From positions 116,275 through 180,274 of the forward strand of contig NZ_BMOV01000001.1 in the NCBI RefSeq assembly GCF_014647255.1: a stretch of 64,000 nt of DNA, given 5' to 3'. The notes under the pieces are model-generated. The model made no database searches. It was not told the origin of the DNA and saw only the letters and a program-made list of their open reading frames with translations. Each line of letters begins with the position of its first letter. Position 1 is the stretch's first letter. Of the stretch, positions 1 through 8,438 are shown one piece after another. A program made the translations under genes and the position numbers. The DNA is from Iodidimonas muriae (lineage in GTDB: Bacteria > Pseudomonadota > Alphaproteobacteria > Sphingomonadales > Rhodothalassiaceae).

Positions 1-3000
1 ATGTGACCTTCACCTATCAGGTGGATGATGGCAATGGCGGTACGGATACCGCGACGGTGACCATCACCGTTACCGGCACCAATGATGCACCCATAGCCGA
101 AGCTGCGCGCAATAATGCAGAAGAAGATGGTGGCGTGGTTTCCGGCCAGCTTGTGGCCAGTGATGTGGATGCCAGCGACACGCTAAGTTTCAGCCTGCTC
201 GATGGCCCTGCGGAAGGGGCTGTGGTGGTCAATGCCGATGGCAGTTACAGCTTTGACCCTGCCGACGGTTTTCAGGATTTGGGAGAGGGTGAAAGCCGTG
301 ATGTGACCTTCACCTATCAGGTGGATGATGGCAATGGCGGTACGGATACCGCCACGGTGACCATCACCGTTACCGGCACCAATGATGCGCCCATAGCCGA
401 AGCCGCGCGCAACAGCGCGGTGGAAGATGGCCCGGCAGTTGGTGGGCGGCTTCTCGCCTCGGATGTCGAGGGGGACGATCTGACTTTCAGCCTGCTCGAT
501 GGCCCTGCGGAAGGGGTTGTAACGGTCAACGCCGATGGCAGCTACAGCTTTGACCCTGCTGATGGCTTTCAGGATTTAGCAGAGGGCGAAAGCCGTGATG
601 TGTCTTTCACCTATCAGGTGGATGATGGCAATGGCGGCACGGATAGCGCGACCGTTACCATCACCGTTACCGGGACAGGGGATGGCCCTGTTGCAAATCC
701 GGCATCTTTGGAAGCGCAAGAAGATGGCCCGGCGGTTTTTGGCCAACTTGATGCATCCAGCCTGGAAAGCGACGATCTGACTTTCAGTCTGCTCGATGGC
801 CCTGCGGAAGGGGCTGTGGTGGTGAATGCCGATGGCAGTTACAGCTTTGACCCTGCCGATGGTTTTCAGGATCTGGCCGTGGGTGAAAGCCGTGATGTGA
901 CTTTCACCTTTCAGGTGGATGACGGGAAAGGCGGCAGTGCCACGGCGACGGCCACAGTGCGTGTTACCGGCACCAATGATGCACCAATAGCCGAAGCTGC
1001 GCGCAACAGTGCAGAGGAAGATGGTGGTGCGGTTTCCGGCCAGCTTGTGGCCAATGATGTGGATGCCAGCGACACGCTAAGTTTCAGCCTGCTTGATGGC
1101 CCTGCGGAAGGGGCTGTCGTGGTCAATGCCGACGGCAGTTACAGCTTTGACCCTGCTGATGGTTTTCAGGATCTGGGTGAAGGTGAAAGCCGCGACGTGA
1201 CCTTCACCTATCAGGTGGATGATGGCAATGGCGGCACGGATACCGCGACGGTGACCATCACCGTAACGGGGACTGGGGATGGCCCTGTGGCAAATCCGGC
1301 ATCTTTGGAAGCGCAAGAAGATGGCCCGGCGGTTTTTGGCCAACTTGATGCATCCAGCCTGGAAAGCGACGATCTGACCTTCAGCCTGCTCGATGGCCCT
1401 GCGGAAGGGGTTGTAACGGTCAACGCTGATGGCAGTTATAGCTTTGATCCAGTCGATGGTTTTCAGGATCTGGCAGTGGGCGAAAGCCGCGATGTGACCT
1501 TCACCTATCAGGTGGATGACGGGAAAGGCGGCAGTGCCACGGCGACGGCCACAGTGCGTGTTACCGGCACCAATGATGCACCAATAGCCGAAGCTGCGCG
1601 CAACAGTGCAGAGGAAGATGGTGGTGCGGTTTCCGGCCAGCTTGTGGCCAGTGATGTGGATGCCAGCGACACGCTAAGTTTCAGCCTGCTTGATGGCCCT
1701 GCGGAAGGGGTTGTCGTGGTCAATGCCGACGGCAGTTACAGCTTTGACCCTGCTGATGGTTTTCAGGATCTGGGTGAAGGTGAAAGCCGCGACGTGACCT
1801 TCACCTATCAGGTGGATGATGGCAATGGCGGCACGGATAGCGCGACGGTGACCATCACCGTTACCGGCACCAATGATGCGCCCATAGCCGAAGCTGCGCG
1901 CAACAGTGCAGAAGAAGATGGTAGTGTGGTTTCCGGCCAGCTTGTGGCCAATGATGTGGATGCCAGCGACACGCTGACCTTTAGCCTGCTTGATGGTCCT
2001 GCGGAAGGGTCTGTGGTGGTCAATGCCGATGGCAGCTATAGTTTCGACCCTGCTGATGGCTTTCAGGATTTGGGAGAAGGCGAAAGCCGTGATGTGACCT
2101 TCACCTATCAGGTGGATGATGGTAATGGCGGTACGGATACCGCGACGGTCACCATCACCGTTGAGGGCGCCAATGATGCGCCGCTGGCTTTTCCCGCTGC
2201 CGCTGCTGCATTCGAAGATGGCCCCGCAGTCGATGGGCGGCTTTTTGCCTTGGATGCCGAGGGGGACGATCTGACCTTCAGCCTGCTCGATGGCCCTGCG
2301 GAAGGGTCTGTGGTGGTCAATGCCGATGGCAGCTACAGCTTTGATCCTGGTGAGGACTTTCAGGATCTGGCACCCGGCGAAAGCCGTGACGTGTTCTTCA
2401 CCTATCAGGTGGATGATGGCAATGGCGGCATTGCGTCGGAGCGTGTGGTCGTAACCGTTGAGGGCACCAATGATGCGCCTGTTTTAACGGCTCATCAAGA
2501 TGGCGACATCAGTGTTGATCTTGATGCACGCACCATGACAATCGATCCCGATAATAGCTCTACGGCTCGTTTGGGCGATTTCGTAACCGTTGATGCCACG
2601 GGCATCGATGGTAATGCGGCGGATCTGTTTGTGTCGAGCCGCGATGGAATTGGTATTCATGGCGTGCGACTGAACAGCCAGATCGATTTCGATCCCAAAA
2701 CCCAGACCTCGGAAAAACTGACGCTTACATTTGACGAACCAGTGACCAATGTCGAGATTGTCACCGAACGTCAGATTGAACGGGAATTTCCCGGCGGAGA
2801 ACAAGGAAAATGGACGGCTTATGATGCCGATGGCCATGAAATCGCATCCGGCATGCTCAATCTGGATGAAGGCACGCGGCTGTCGGGCTCTTCGGTTGCC
2901 TACACATTGGATACAGGGGGGCGTGCCGTTGCTTCTGTGGTCATTGAAGCCGTTGATGTAACAGGAAAACCATCCGGCGATAATTCGGATTTCACGATAA

Positions 3001-4244
3001 AATCCGTGGGCTTTGATAAAATTCCGGAAACCATTCCCGATGATGGGGTCATCGCTATTGATCTGTCTGAAGGTGCGGTTGCCGGGGCCGAAATTTTTGA
3101 TTTCGATGCCGTGGATTCCGATGGCGATACCGACCTTGTTTTTGGCTTTGCCGAAGGCAATGACGATGGCGCTTTTGCCATCGATCCCAACACCGGTGTT
3201 GTCACGGTGGCTGATCCTTCAAAACTTGGCAGCGAAGGGGATACAGACCGGCTTTTGGTCGTTGAGGTTTCTGATGGAAACGGCGGTACGGATAGCGCCA
3301 CAATTCAGGTGACGCTCCCTGTTGAAGAGACGGGGCGTGGTACAGAAGGGGGGGCTTCCGCCGTCAATATCAAAACAGGAACAGACAGAAGTGATCTGTT
3401 GATGGGCAGTTCAGGCGATGATCATATTATTGGCCTTGGTAAAAGCGATCTTCTGATCGGGCGCTCGGGCGATGATCATCTGGAAGGCAATGACGGCGAT
3501 GACATTCTTTTCGGCGGCTCTGGCAAGGATCGGCTAGAGGGTGGCTCTGGCAATGATATTTTGTCGGGTGGTTCTGGTAATGATCATCTGGAAGGCAATG
3601 ACGGTGATGACATTCTTTTCGGCGGCTCTGGCAGTGATCGGCTAGAGGGTGGCTCTGGCAATGATATTTTGTCGGGCGGTTCTGGTAATGACAGTCTAGA
3701 TGGCGGCGACGGCAATGATCACCTTATTGGCGGCGTGGGCAATGACCGTCTCGACGGTGACGCCGGCAATGATCATCTTAGTGGCGGCGCGGGCAATGAC
3801 TGGCTCGTGGGCGGAGATGGTGATGACCTTCTGATCGGAGGGGATGGCAATGATGGGCTTGTTGGCGAGAAGGGGATTGACCATCTTGTTGGCGGGGCCG
3901 GGAATGATCGTTTGGATGGTGGCGATGGCAATGACGTTTTAGAGGGAGGCTCAGGAAACGACATATTGATCGGTGGCAGTGGTGACGATCTGTTCCTTAT
4001 CGATGAGAATGCGGGCCATGACCGCATTGATGGCGGTGGCGGGTCGTGGACCGATAGCATTGACCTGTCGGCTGCTGTGAATAGTGGTCAGGACTGGACC
4101 ATCGAATTGCAAAATGGCGAGACGTTCAACAGCAATGATGTGGAGGGTAGTTTCCTTGCATTGGGCGATGACGGGCGCGGAACCATCACACTTTCCGATG
4201 GCAGCAGCATCGACTTCACCGATATTGAAAATGTTGTCTGGTAG
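1..4244 (+). CDS. Giant RTX/VCBS-repeat adhesin, C-terminal part (5' partial)
   Basis: The reading frame is open at the window edge. The first possible start, a GTG at 3, lies inside a repeat, so the true start is upstream. What is visible: eight VCBS/cadherin-like modules of 99-100 residues (81-2468), a unique region (2469-3040), one more cadherin-like domain with an SDGNGGTDSAT end (about 3040-3330), then some 17 RTX nonapeptides of the GGSGNDxLxG type (about 3384-3985), and an acidic tail ending DIENVVW. RTX repeats bind calcium and mark proteins secreted by type I systems, with the signal at the C-terminus. Family knowledge suggests a cell-surface or biofilm adhesin. No type I transporter genes lie in the window. 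The role is inferred from architecture; the ligand is unknown. Confidence 0.9.
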   Translation, partial: VTFTYQVDDGNGGTDTATVTITVTGTNDAPIAEAARNNAEEDGGVVSGQLVASDVDASDTLSFSLLDGPAEGAVVVNADGSYSFDPADGFQDLGEGESRDVTFTYQVDDGNGGTDTATVTITVTGTNDAPIAEAARNSAVEDGPAVGGRLLASDVEGDDLTFSLLDGPAEGVVTVNADGSYSFDPADGFQDLAEGESRDVSFTYQVDDGNGGTDSATVTITVTGTGDGPVANPASLEAQEDGPAVFGQLDASSLESDDLTFSLLDGPAEGAVVVNADGSYSFDPADGFQDLAVGESRDVTFTFQVDDGKGGSATATATVRVTGTNDAPIAEAARNSAEEDGGAVSGQLVANDVDASDTLSFSLLDGPAEGAVVVNADGSYSFDPADGFQDLGEGESRDVTFTYQVDDGNGGTDTATVTITVTGTGDGPVANPASLEAQEDGPAVFGQLDASSLESDDLTFSLLDGPAEGVVTVNADGSYSFDPVDGFQDLAVGESRDVTFTYQVDDGKGGSATATATVRVTGTNDAPIAEAARNSAEEDGGAVSGQLVASDVDASDTLSFSLLDGPAEGVVVVNADGSYSFDPADGFQDLGEGESRDVTFTYQVDDGNGGTDSATVTITVTGTNDAPIAEAARNSAEEDGSVVSGQLVANDVDASDTLTFSLLDGPAEGSVVVNADGSYSFDPADGFQDLGEGESRDVTFTYQVDDGNGGTDTATVTITVEGANDAPLAFPAAAAAFEDGPAVDGRLFALDAEGDDLTFSLLDGPAEGSVVVNADGSYSFDPGEDFQDLAPGESRDVFFTYQVDDGNGGIASERVVVTVEGTNDAPVLTAHQDGDISVDLDARTMTIDPDNSSTARLGDFVTVDATGIDGNAADLFVSSRDGIGIHGVRLNSQIDFDPKTQTSEKLTLTFDEPVTNVEIVTERQIEREFPGGEQGKWTAYDADGHEIASGMLNLDEGTRLSGSSVAYTLDTGGRAVASVVIEAVDVTGKPSGDNSDFTIKSVGFDKIPETIPDDGVIAIDLSEGAVAGAEIFDFDAVDSDGDTDLVFGFAEGNDDGAFAIDPNTGVVTVADPSKLGSEGDTDRLLVVEVSDGNGGTDSATIQVTLPVEETGRGTEGGASAVNIKTGTDRSDLLMGSSGDDHIIGLGKSDLLIGRSGDDHLEGNDGDDILFGGSGKDRLEGGSGNDILSGGSGNDHLEGNDGDDILFGGSGSDRLEGGSGNDILSGGSGNDSLDGGDGNDHLIGGVGNDRLDGDAGNDHLSGGAGNDWLVGGDGDDLLIGGDGNDGLVGEKGIDHLVGGAGNDRLDGGDGNDVLEGGSGNDILIGGSGDDLFLIDENAGHDRIDGGGGSWTDSIDLSAAVNSGQDWTIELQNGETFNSNDVEGSFLALGDDGRGTITLSDGSSIDFTDIENVVW
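81..2468 (+). repeat. Eight tandem 297-300 bp VCBS-module repeats
   Basis: Repeat units start at 81, 381, 678, 975, 1275, 1572, 1872 and 2172, with a partial copy at 1-80. Two flavours are seen. Type A begins NDAPIAEAARN and is 100 residues long, except the second unit, which is 99. Type B begins GDGPVANPASLEAQ and is 99 residues (units at 678 and 1275). The last unit (2172) begins NDAPLAFPAAAAAF and is more diverged. Long stretches are nearly identical at DNA level, which points to recent duplication or homogenisation by recombination. Confidence 0.95.
3474..3690 (+). repeat. 108-bp duplication inside the RTX block
   Basis: A 108-bp unit (36 codons, four RTX nonapeptides) starting GATCATCTGGAAGGCAATGA at 3474 is repeated at 3582 with only a few substitutions (for example GGCAAGGAT against GGCAGTGAT). 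Confidence 0.85.
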
Positions 4245-4286
4245 AGTCTGGGACGGTCTCTCTTGAGCTAAAATGATAATCTTGCA

Positions 4287-4313
4287 GAAAAGGGGCATAA
4301 TATGCCCCTTTTC
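4287..4313 (+). terminator. Strong intrinsic terminator after the adhesin
   Basis: A perfect inverted repeat, GAAAAGGGGCATA / TATGCCCCTTTTC, separated by a single base (in practice a GGGGC stem with an AT-rich loop), ends in TTTTC. The flanking A and T runs would let it work in both directions. It lies 43 bp past the adhesin stop. Confidence 0.85.
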
Positions 4314-4515
4314 TAATTACAGGGATGGGGCGGAGAATATCAAAATTCTAACCGAGCTGAAGGCTGCGCGCATCGGGCGGTTTACAATGGCGCTGTGGAT
4401 GTGTAGCCATATCCTGACACGGTGTTCTGGAGCGTGAATCTGCCCGGGCGCATCTGTTACGGCACAGCCATGATGGTTTGTGTTGATCCTATAGGTAAAA
4501 TGGCGGTTTCTGGGC

Positions 4516-4989
4516 ATGCTACGTAGTCTGATGCTTTTCATGGCGCTTTGTGGAACTTGGCTTTTATGGTCGGGGATCTTTGAGCCGCTTTTGTTGTCCT
4601 TGGGGCTTGCCTCTTGTGTCTTTACGATACTTCTTGCGCGGCATCTGGGCATTGTGAACAAAAATACGGTTCCTCTTCAGCTTGGTCTGCCGATCATCAC
4701 CTATTGGCTGTGGTTGCTGGTCGAGATTGCAAAATCGAACATCGCGGTGATCAAGGTTATTTTGTCGCCGAAAATGTCTCTCAATCCCGGCTTTGTCCGT
4801 CTGGAAAATATGAGCCACACGGATATGGGGCGGGTGATTTTCGCCAATTCCATTACGCTGACCCCCGGTACGGTGACCTGCGATTTGGGGGATGAGGCCA
4901 TTTGGGTTCATTGCCTTGATAAACCGGGCGCTGTGGACGGACTTCAGGATATGAACCGTCGCACTGCAGGCTTTAAGGGAGAGGATTGA
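4516..4989 (+). CDS. mrpE: Mrp-type cation/proton antiporter subunit E
   Basis: Protein of 157 residues with two or three N-terminal membrane segments (about 5-45 and 57-75) and a soluble C-terminal part containing the family signature ITLTPGTVTCDL. MrpE/MnhE is a small membrane subunit of the multisubunit Na+(K+)/H+ antiporter and is also found as MbhA in archaeal membrane-bound hydrogenases. It is the first gene of a tightly packed nine-gene operon: the next start is 4 bp downstream. The ATG at 4516 gives the normal family length. No clear promoter was identified upstream. Confidence 0.9.
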   Translation: MLRSLMLFMALCGTWLLWSGIFEPLLLSLGLASCVFTILLARHLGIVNKNTVPLQLGLPIITYWLWLLVEIAKSNIAVIKVILSPKMSLNPGFVRLENMSHTDMGRVIFANSITLTPGTVTCDLGDEAIWVHCLDKPGAVDGLQDMNRRTAGFKGED

Positions 4990-4993
4990 GGGC

Positions 4994-5296
4994 ATGTTTT
5001 TGGGGGCTAGTCTCGCCATTCTGGTTACCATGTGTTTAGCGATCCTGCGTGCCGTTCTAGGGCCGTCGGTCTATGACCGGATATTGGCAGCCAATATGTT
5101 CGGCACGAAGACAGTGCTGTTTTTGGCGGTTCTGTCCTTCCTTTCCGGACGGCCTGATTTTCTGGATCTGGCTCTTGCTTATGCCTTGATCAATTTTGTC
5201 AGCGTGATTGCTGTGCTGCAATTTGTTGAACGGCGGGCGCGGAACCGGGCAAAAGAGGATCAAGCCAGCGATGCCGTGAAGGGGGGGGCGCAATGA
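4994..5296 (+). CDS. mrpF: Mrp-type antiporter subunit F
   Basis: Protein of 100 residues with three membrane segments and the MrpF signature GPSVYDRILAANMFGTKTVL. MrpF/MnhF is a small hydrophobic subunit of the Mrp antiporter. A GGAGAGGATTGAGGG stretch serves as ribosome binding site before the ATG at 4994. Its stop overlaps the start of the G subunit by 4 bp (ATGA), indicating translational coupling. Confidence 0.9.
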   Translation: MFLGASLAILVTMCLAILRAVLGPSVYDRILAANMFGTKTVLFLAVLSFLSGRPDFLDLALAYALINFVSVIAVLQFVERRARNRAKEDQASDAVKGGAQ

Positions 5297-5613
5297 TGGA
5301 ACAGGTGATTGATATTATCAGCTGGATTTGCTTGCTTGGCGGAGCGCTTGTGGTGCTGATCGGTGGCATCGGGCTTGTACGCTTTCCCGATCTTTTTACC
5401 CGGATTCATGCGGCAAGTTTGGCGGATTCCGGTGGCGCCATTCTGGTCATTGTCGGATGTATGCTTCAGGCCGGACTGACACTTGCGGGTGTGAAGCTGG
5501 CGGCAATCTTATTGTTCCTCCTCTTTACCAGCCCCACCGCCGGCTATGCACTGGCACATTCGGCCATCACCGCCAAGGATGATGGGCTGGATGTGGATAT
5601 AGAGAGCGACTGA
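5293..5613 (+). CDS. mrpG: Mrp-type antiporter subunit G
   Basis: Protein of 106 residues with three membrane segments and the MrpG/PhaG pattern VRFPDLFTRIHAASLADSGG. The subunit is part of the small-subunit core (E-F-G-B-C) of Mrp complexes. The ATG overlaps the F stop. The next gene starts 4 bp after the stop. A short acidic C-terminal tail (DDGLDVDIESD) follows the last helix. Confidence 0.9.
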   Translation: MMEQVIDIISWICLLGGALVVLIGGIGLVRFPDLFTRIHAASLADSGGAILVIVGCMLQAGLTLAGVKLAAILLFLLFTSPTAGYALAHSAITAKDDGLDVDIESD

Positions 5614-5617
5614 CCCC

Positions 5618-6589
5618 ATGATCATCGTTTTTAGTCTTTTTCTTCTCACCATGATGGTTGTTGTTGCCTTGGCTGTTGTCGAGACGCGCAATTTGTTCGC
5701 AGCGGCCATGCTGACCGGCATTTTCAGCTTTCTGATGGCGGCCAATTTCTTTGTTTTGGATGCGGCCGATGTGGCGCTGACCGAAGCGGCGGTGGGAGCC
5801 GGTGTCGCTACGGTGTTTTTCCTGGGGGCAATCGCGCTCAGTTCCGAGCATGAACATAGCGCCAGCCGCAAATTCGGCCTTGCGCTTTTGGCTGTCGCGT
5901 CAACGGCGGTGGTGATTTTGCTGGGCACCATGGAATTTCCCATTTTGGGTGATGGCAGTGCGCCGGTGCATCAGCATGTGGCACCGTGGTATTTGGAAAA
6001 AACGCCCGAATTGATCCATGTGCCCAATGTGGTGACGGCGGTGCTGGCCAGCTTCCGCGGTTATGATACTTTGGGTGAGGTGTTCGTGGTGCTGACGGCA
6101 GCCATTGGCGTTTTGTCCCTATTGGGCTTTCCCCGCAACAATAGTGAAGAAAACGCGGTCAATGACGGGCTGAGCCACCAGAAAATTCTTCATATTGTGG
6201 GCAAGCTGCTGATCCCGTTGATCATTCTTTTCGGATTGTATGTGCAGTTCCATGGCGATTTTGGCCCCGGCGGCGGTTTTCAGGCGGGTACCATCATTGC
6301 CGCGGCGCTGATCCTTTACGCCTTGCTAAGCGGGGGCGACCGCGCACGCCGCCAGATGCCGCCGCGCTTGTTGTTTGGTATGGCCTGCCTCGGGGCATTT
6401 ATCTATGCCGGTGTGGGCGGGACAACCTTGCTGCTGGGCGGCAATCTTCTCGATTATTCCGTACTTTCGCACGATCCCGTGCATGGCCAGCATCTTGGCA
6501 TCATGCTGATTGAATTCGGCGTTGGGCTTGCTGTGGCGTCTGTGATGCTGACCATTTATCACGCTTTTGCCGGACATGAGCACCGCTGA
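5618..6589 (+). CDS. mrpB: Fused MrpA C-terminal region and MrpB
   Basis: This 323-residue protein is longer than a stand-alone MrpB (about 140 residues). Residues 1-75 resemble the DUF4040/MbhD part of MrpA (ALTEAAVGAGVATVFFLGA). Residues about 110-175 resemble the MbhE part (DTLGEVFVVLTAAIGVLSLLG). Residues about 185-320 are a full MnhB domain (GLYVQFHGDFGPGGGFQAGT). The C-terminal third of classical MrpA has therefore been joined to MrpB, while the antiporter-like N-terminal part of MrpA is a separate gene at 8435. Together with the E-F-G start, this matches the archaeal Mbh order. The stop overlaps the C subunit start by 1 bp. Confidence 0.88.
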   Translation: MIIVFSLFLLTMMVVVALAVVETRNLFAAAMLTGIFSFLMAANFFVLDAADVALTEAAVGAGVATVFFLGAIALSSEHEHSASRKFGLALLAVASTAVVILLGTMEFPILGDGSAPVHQHVAPWYLEKTPELIHVPNVVTAVLASFRGYDTLGEVFVVLTAAIGVLSLLGFPRNNSEENAVNDGLSHQKILHIVGKLLIPLIILFGLYVQFHGDFGPGGGFQAGTIIAAALILYALLSGGDRARRQMPPRLLFGMACLGAFIYAGVGGTTLLLGGNLLDYSVLSHDPVHGQHLGIMLIEFGVGLAVASVMLTIYHAFAGHEHR

Positions 6590-6951
6590 TGGAAATTCTG
6601 GGTTTATATAATTATTGGGTGTTTGCCATTTTGCTGTTGATTGGCCTTTATGCCGTCATCACCAAGCCGAACTTCACCAAGAAATTGATCGGGCTGAATA
6701 TCTTTCAGGCCGCTATTTTCCTCCTCTATATTTCCATGGATAAGGTGGACGGTGGAACGGCACCGATCATTCCCCATGGGGCCGCAAAAGATATCATCTA
6801 TTCCAATCCGGTGCCGCAGGTGTTGATTTTGACCGCTATTGTGGTGGGTATTTCCACCACAGCGCTGGGTTTGGCGCTGGTTGTGCGAATCCGCGAAGCC
6901 TATGGCACTATCGAAGAAGACAAGGTCATCTCAATGGATCGAGATCAATGA
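6589..6951 (+). CDS. mrpC: Mrp-type antiporter subunit C (NuoK-like)
   Basis: Protein of 120 residues with three membrane helices and the MnhC/NuoK signature LIGLNIFQAAIFLLYISM, plus PVPQVLILTAIVVGISTTAL. MrpC is the NuoK homologue that links the small subunits to the antiporter-like subunits. The stop codon overlaps the D subunit ATG (ATGATG), so the pair is translationally coupled. Confidence 0.92.
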   Translation: MEILGLYNYWVFAILLLIGLYAVITKPNFTKKLIGLNIFQAAIFLLYISMDKVDGGTAPIIPHGAAKDIIYSNPVPQVLILTAIVVGISTTALGLALVVRIREAYGTIEEDKVISMDRDQ

Positions 6952-8438
6952 TGCTGGCTGCTCAGTATCCTGTTTTGCCGGTAATCGTTCCGCTATTGTC
7001 GGCACCCATCGCAGCTTTGATGCCTAATCGTTCCCTTGCCTGGATTATGGCAAGCCTTGTAAGCGCCCTGGTGTTTGCAACGGCTGTGGCCCTGACGGTT
7101 ATTGTCTCGGCGCAGGGGATGATTTCCTATGAGGTGGGGGGCTGGCCCGCGCCTTACGGGATCGAGGTGCGGGTTGATTCCTTCTCGGTGGTGATGCTGC
7201 TGGTGATTTCAGGCGCATCGACATTGGCGCTGATCAGTGGCAAGGCATCCATTGATGCGCAAATCCCGAGCGATCGCCAGCCATTGTTCTTTGCCGCCTG
7301 GCTTTTGGCGCTGGCGGCTTATAGCGGGATCGCCGTTGCCGGCGACGCCTTCAATATTTTCGTGTTCATGGAAATATCGTCCCTTGCCGGTTATGTGTTG
7401 ATCGCCAACGGGCCAGACCGCCGTGCCTTGCCAGCCACCTTCAAATATCTGGTGATGGGCACCATTGGCGCGTCTTTTTATCTGATCGGCGTTGGTCTTG
7501 CCTATATGATGACCGGGACGCTCAATATCGCCGACCTGCATGCCCGTTTGGGCGATGTCCCGTATCTGCGGCCCATTTTGTTATCGGCAGCCTTTGTGAC
7601 CATTGGTCTTGCCGTGAAAGCCGCGGTGTTCCCACTGCATGTGTGGATGCCCAATGCCTATGCGAGGGCGCCTTCGGCTGTGGCCGTTTTCCTTTCCGCT
7701 TGCTCGACCAAGGCGGCGGTCTATGTGATGTTGCGCTTTGATTTTATGATTTTCGGCGGTGCGTTCGCCCATCACGATGTGCAGTTCTCTACGGTTTTGA
7801 TGTCTCTGGCCTTGCTGGGCATGCTGATTGGATCCGCCGTCGCCATATATGAGCGCGATGTGAAGCGGATGCTTGGTTATTCGTCTGTGGGCCAGATCGG
7901 TTATATCCTTCTCGGGGCCAGCATGATCAGCCTTGGCGGCGTGTCAGCGGGCGTTATCCATATGTTCAACCACGCCATGATCAAGGGCGGTCTGTTCTTG
8001 GCCATGGGGGCGCTCGTCTTGCGATTGGGCGGGGGCACTCTTGATGATCTGAAAGGCGCAGGCCGGACCATGCCGTGGACCATGGGGGCCTTTGTTCTGC
8101 TGGGGCTGAGCTTGATCGGCATGCCGTTGACGGCGGGCTTTATTTCGAAATGGTATCTGGTTCAGGCGGCCTTGGATCTGGGCACATTGGGTATTGTCTT
8201 GATCGCGGCCATTTTGATCAGTTCCCTGATGGCCGTGGTTTATATCTGGCGGGTTGTTGAAGTGGCTTATTTCCAAAGCCCGCAAGCCGGTGCGTCAAAG
8301 CATCAAGAAGCGCCGCTGATGATGCTGGTACCATTATGGGCTGTGGTTCTGGCCAATGTGTATTTCGGGCTTGATCCGAGCATACCGGTGGATCTGGCCA
8401 CAAATGCTGCGAATATCTTGCTGGAGCATGCGAAATGA
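6948..8438 (+). CDS. mrpD: Mrp-type antiporter subunit D (NuoN/M-like)
   Basis: Protein of 496 residues, about 14 membrane helices, proton_antipo_M family. Key proton-channel residues of the family are present: Glu in VFMEISSLAGYVL (TM5), Lys in VKAAVFPLHVWMPNA (TM7), and Lys in SACSTKAAVYVM (TM8). It should be one of the ion-translocating subunits. The stop and next start overlap (ATGA). Confidence 0.92.
   Translation: MMLAAQYPVLPVIVPLLSAPIAALMPNRSLAWIMASLVSALVFATAVALTVIVSAQGMISYEVGGWPAPYGIEVRVDSFSVVMLLVISGASTLALISGKASIDAQIPSDRQPLFFAAWLLALAAYSGIAVAGDAFNIFVFMEISSLAGYVLIANGPDRRALPATFKYLVMGTIGASFYLIGVGLAYMMTGTLNIADLHARLGDVPYLRPILLSAAFVTIGLAVKAAVFPLHVWMPNAYARAPSAVAVFLSACSTKAAVYVMLRFDFMIFGGAFAHHDVQFSTVLMSLALLGMLIGSAVAIYERDVKRMLGYSSVGQIGYILLGASMISLGGVSAGVIHMFNHAMIKGGLFLAMGALVLRLGGGTLDDLKGAGRTMPWTMGAFVLLGLSLIGMPLTAGFISKWYLVQAALDLGTLGIVLIAAILISSLMAVVYIWRVVEVAYFQSPQAGASKHQEAPLMMLVPLWAVVLANVYFGLDPSIPVDLATNAANILLEHAK

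Noticed and set aside
17-2320. Series of 70-residue minus-strand frames repeating every 300 bp
   Set aside because: They mirror the VCBS repeats and have Ser/Thr/Pro-rich shadow composition; not genes.
81-2468. Regular 300-bp repeats as a possible CRISPR or satellite
   Set aside because: The repeats are in frame with a single long protein and have no spacers.
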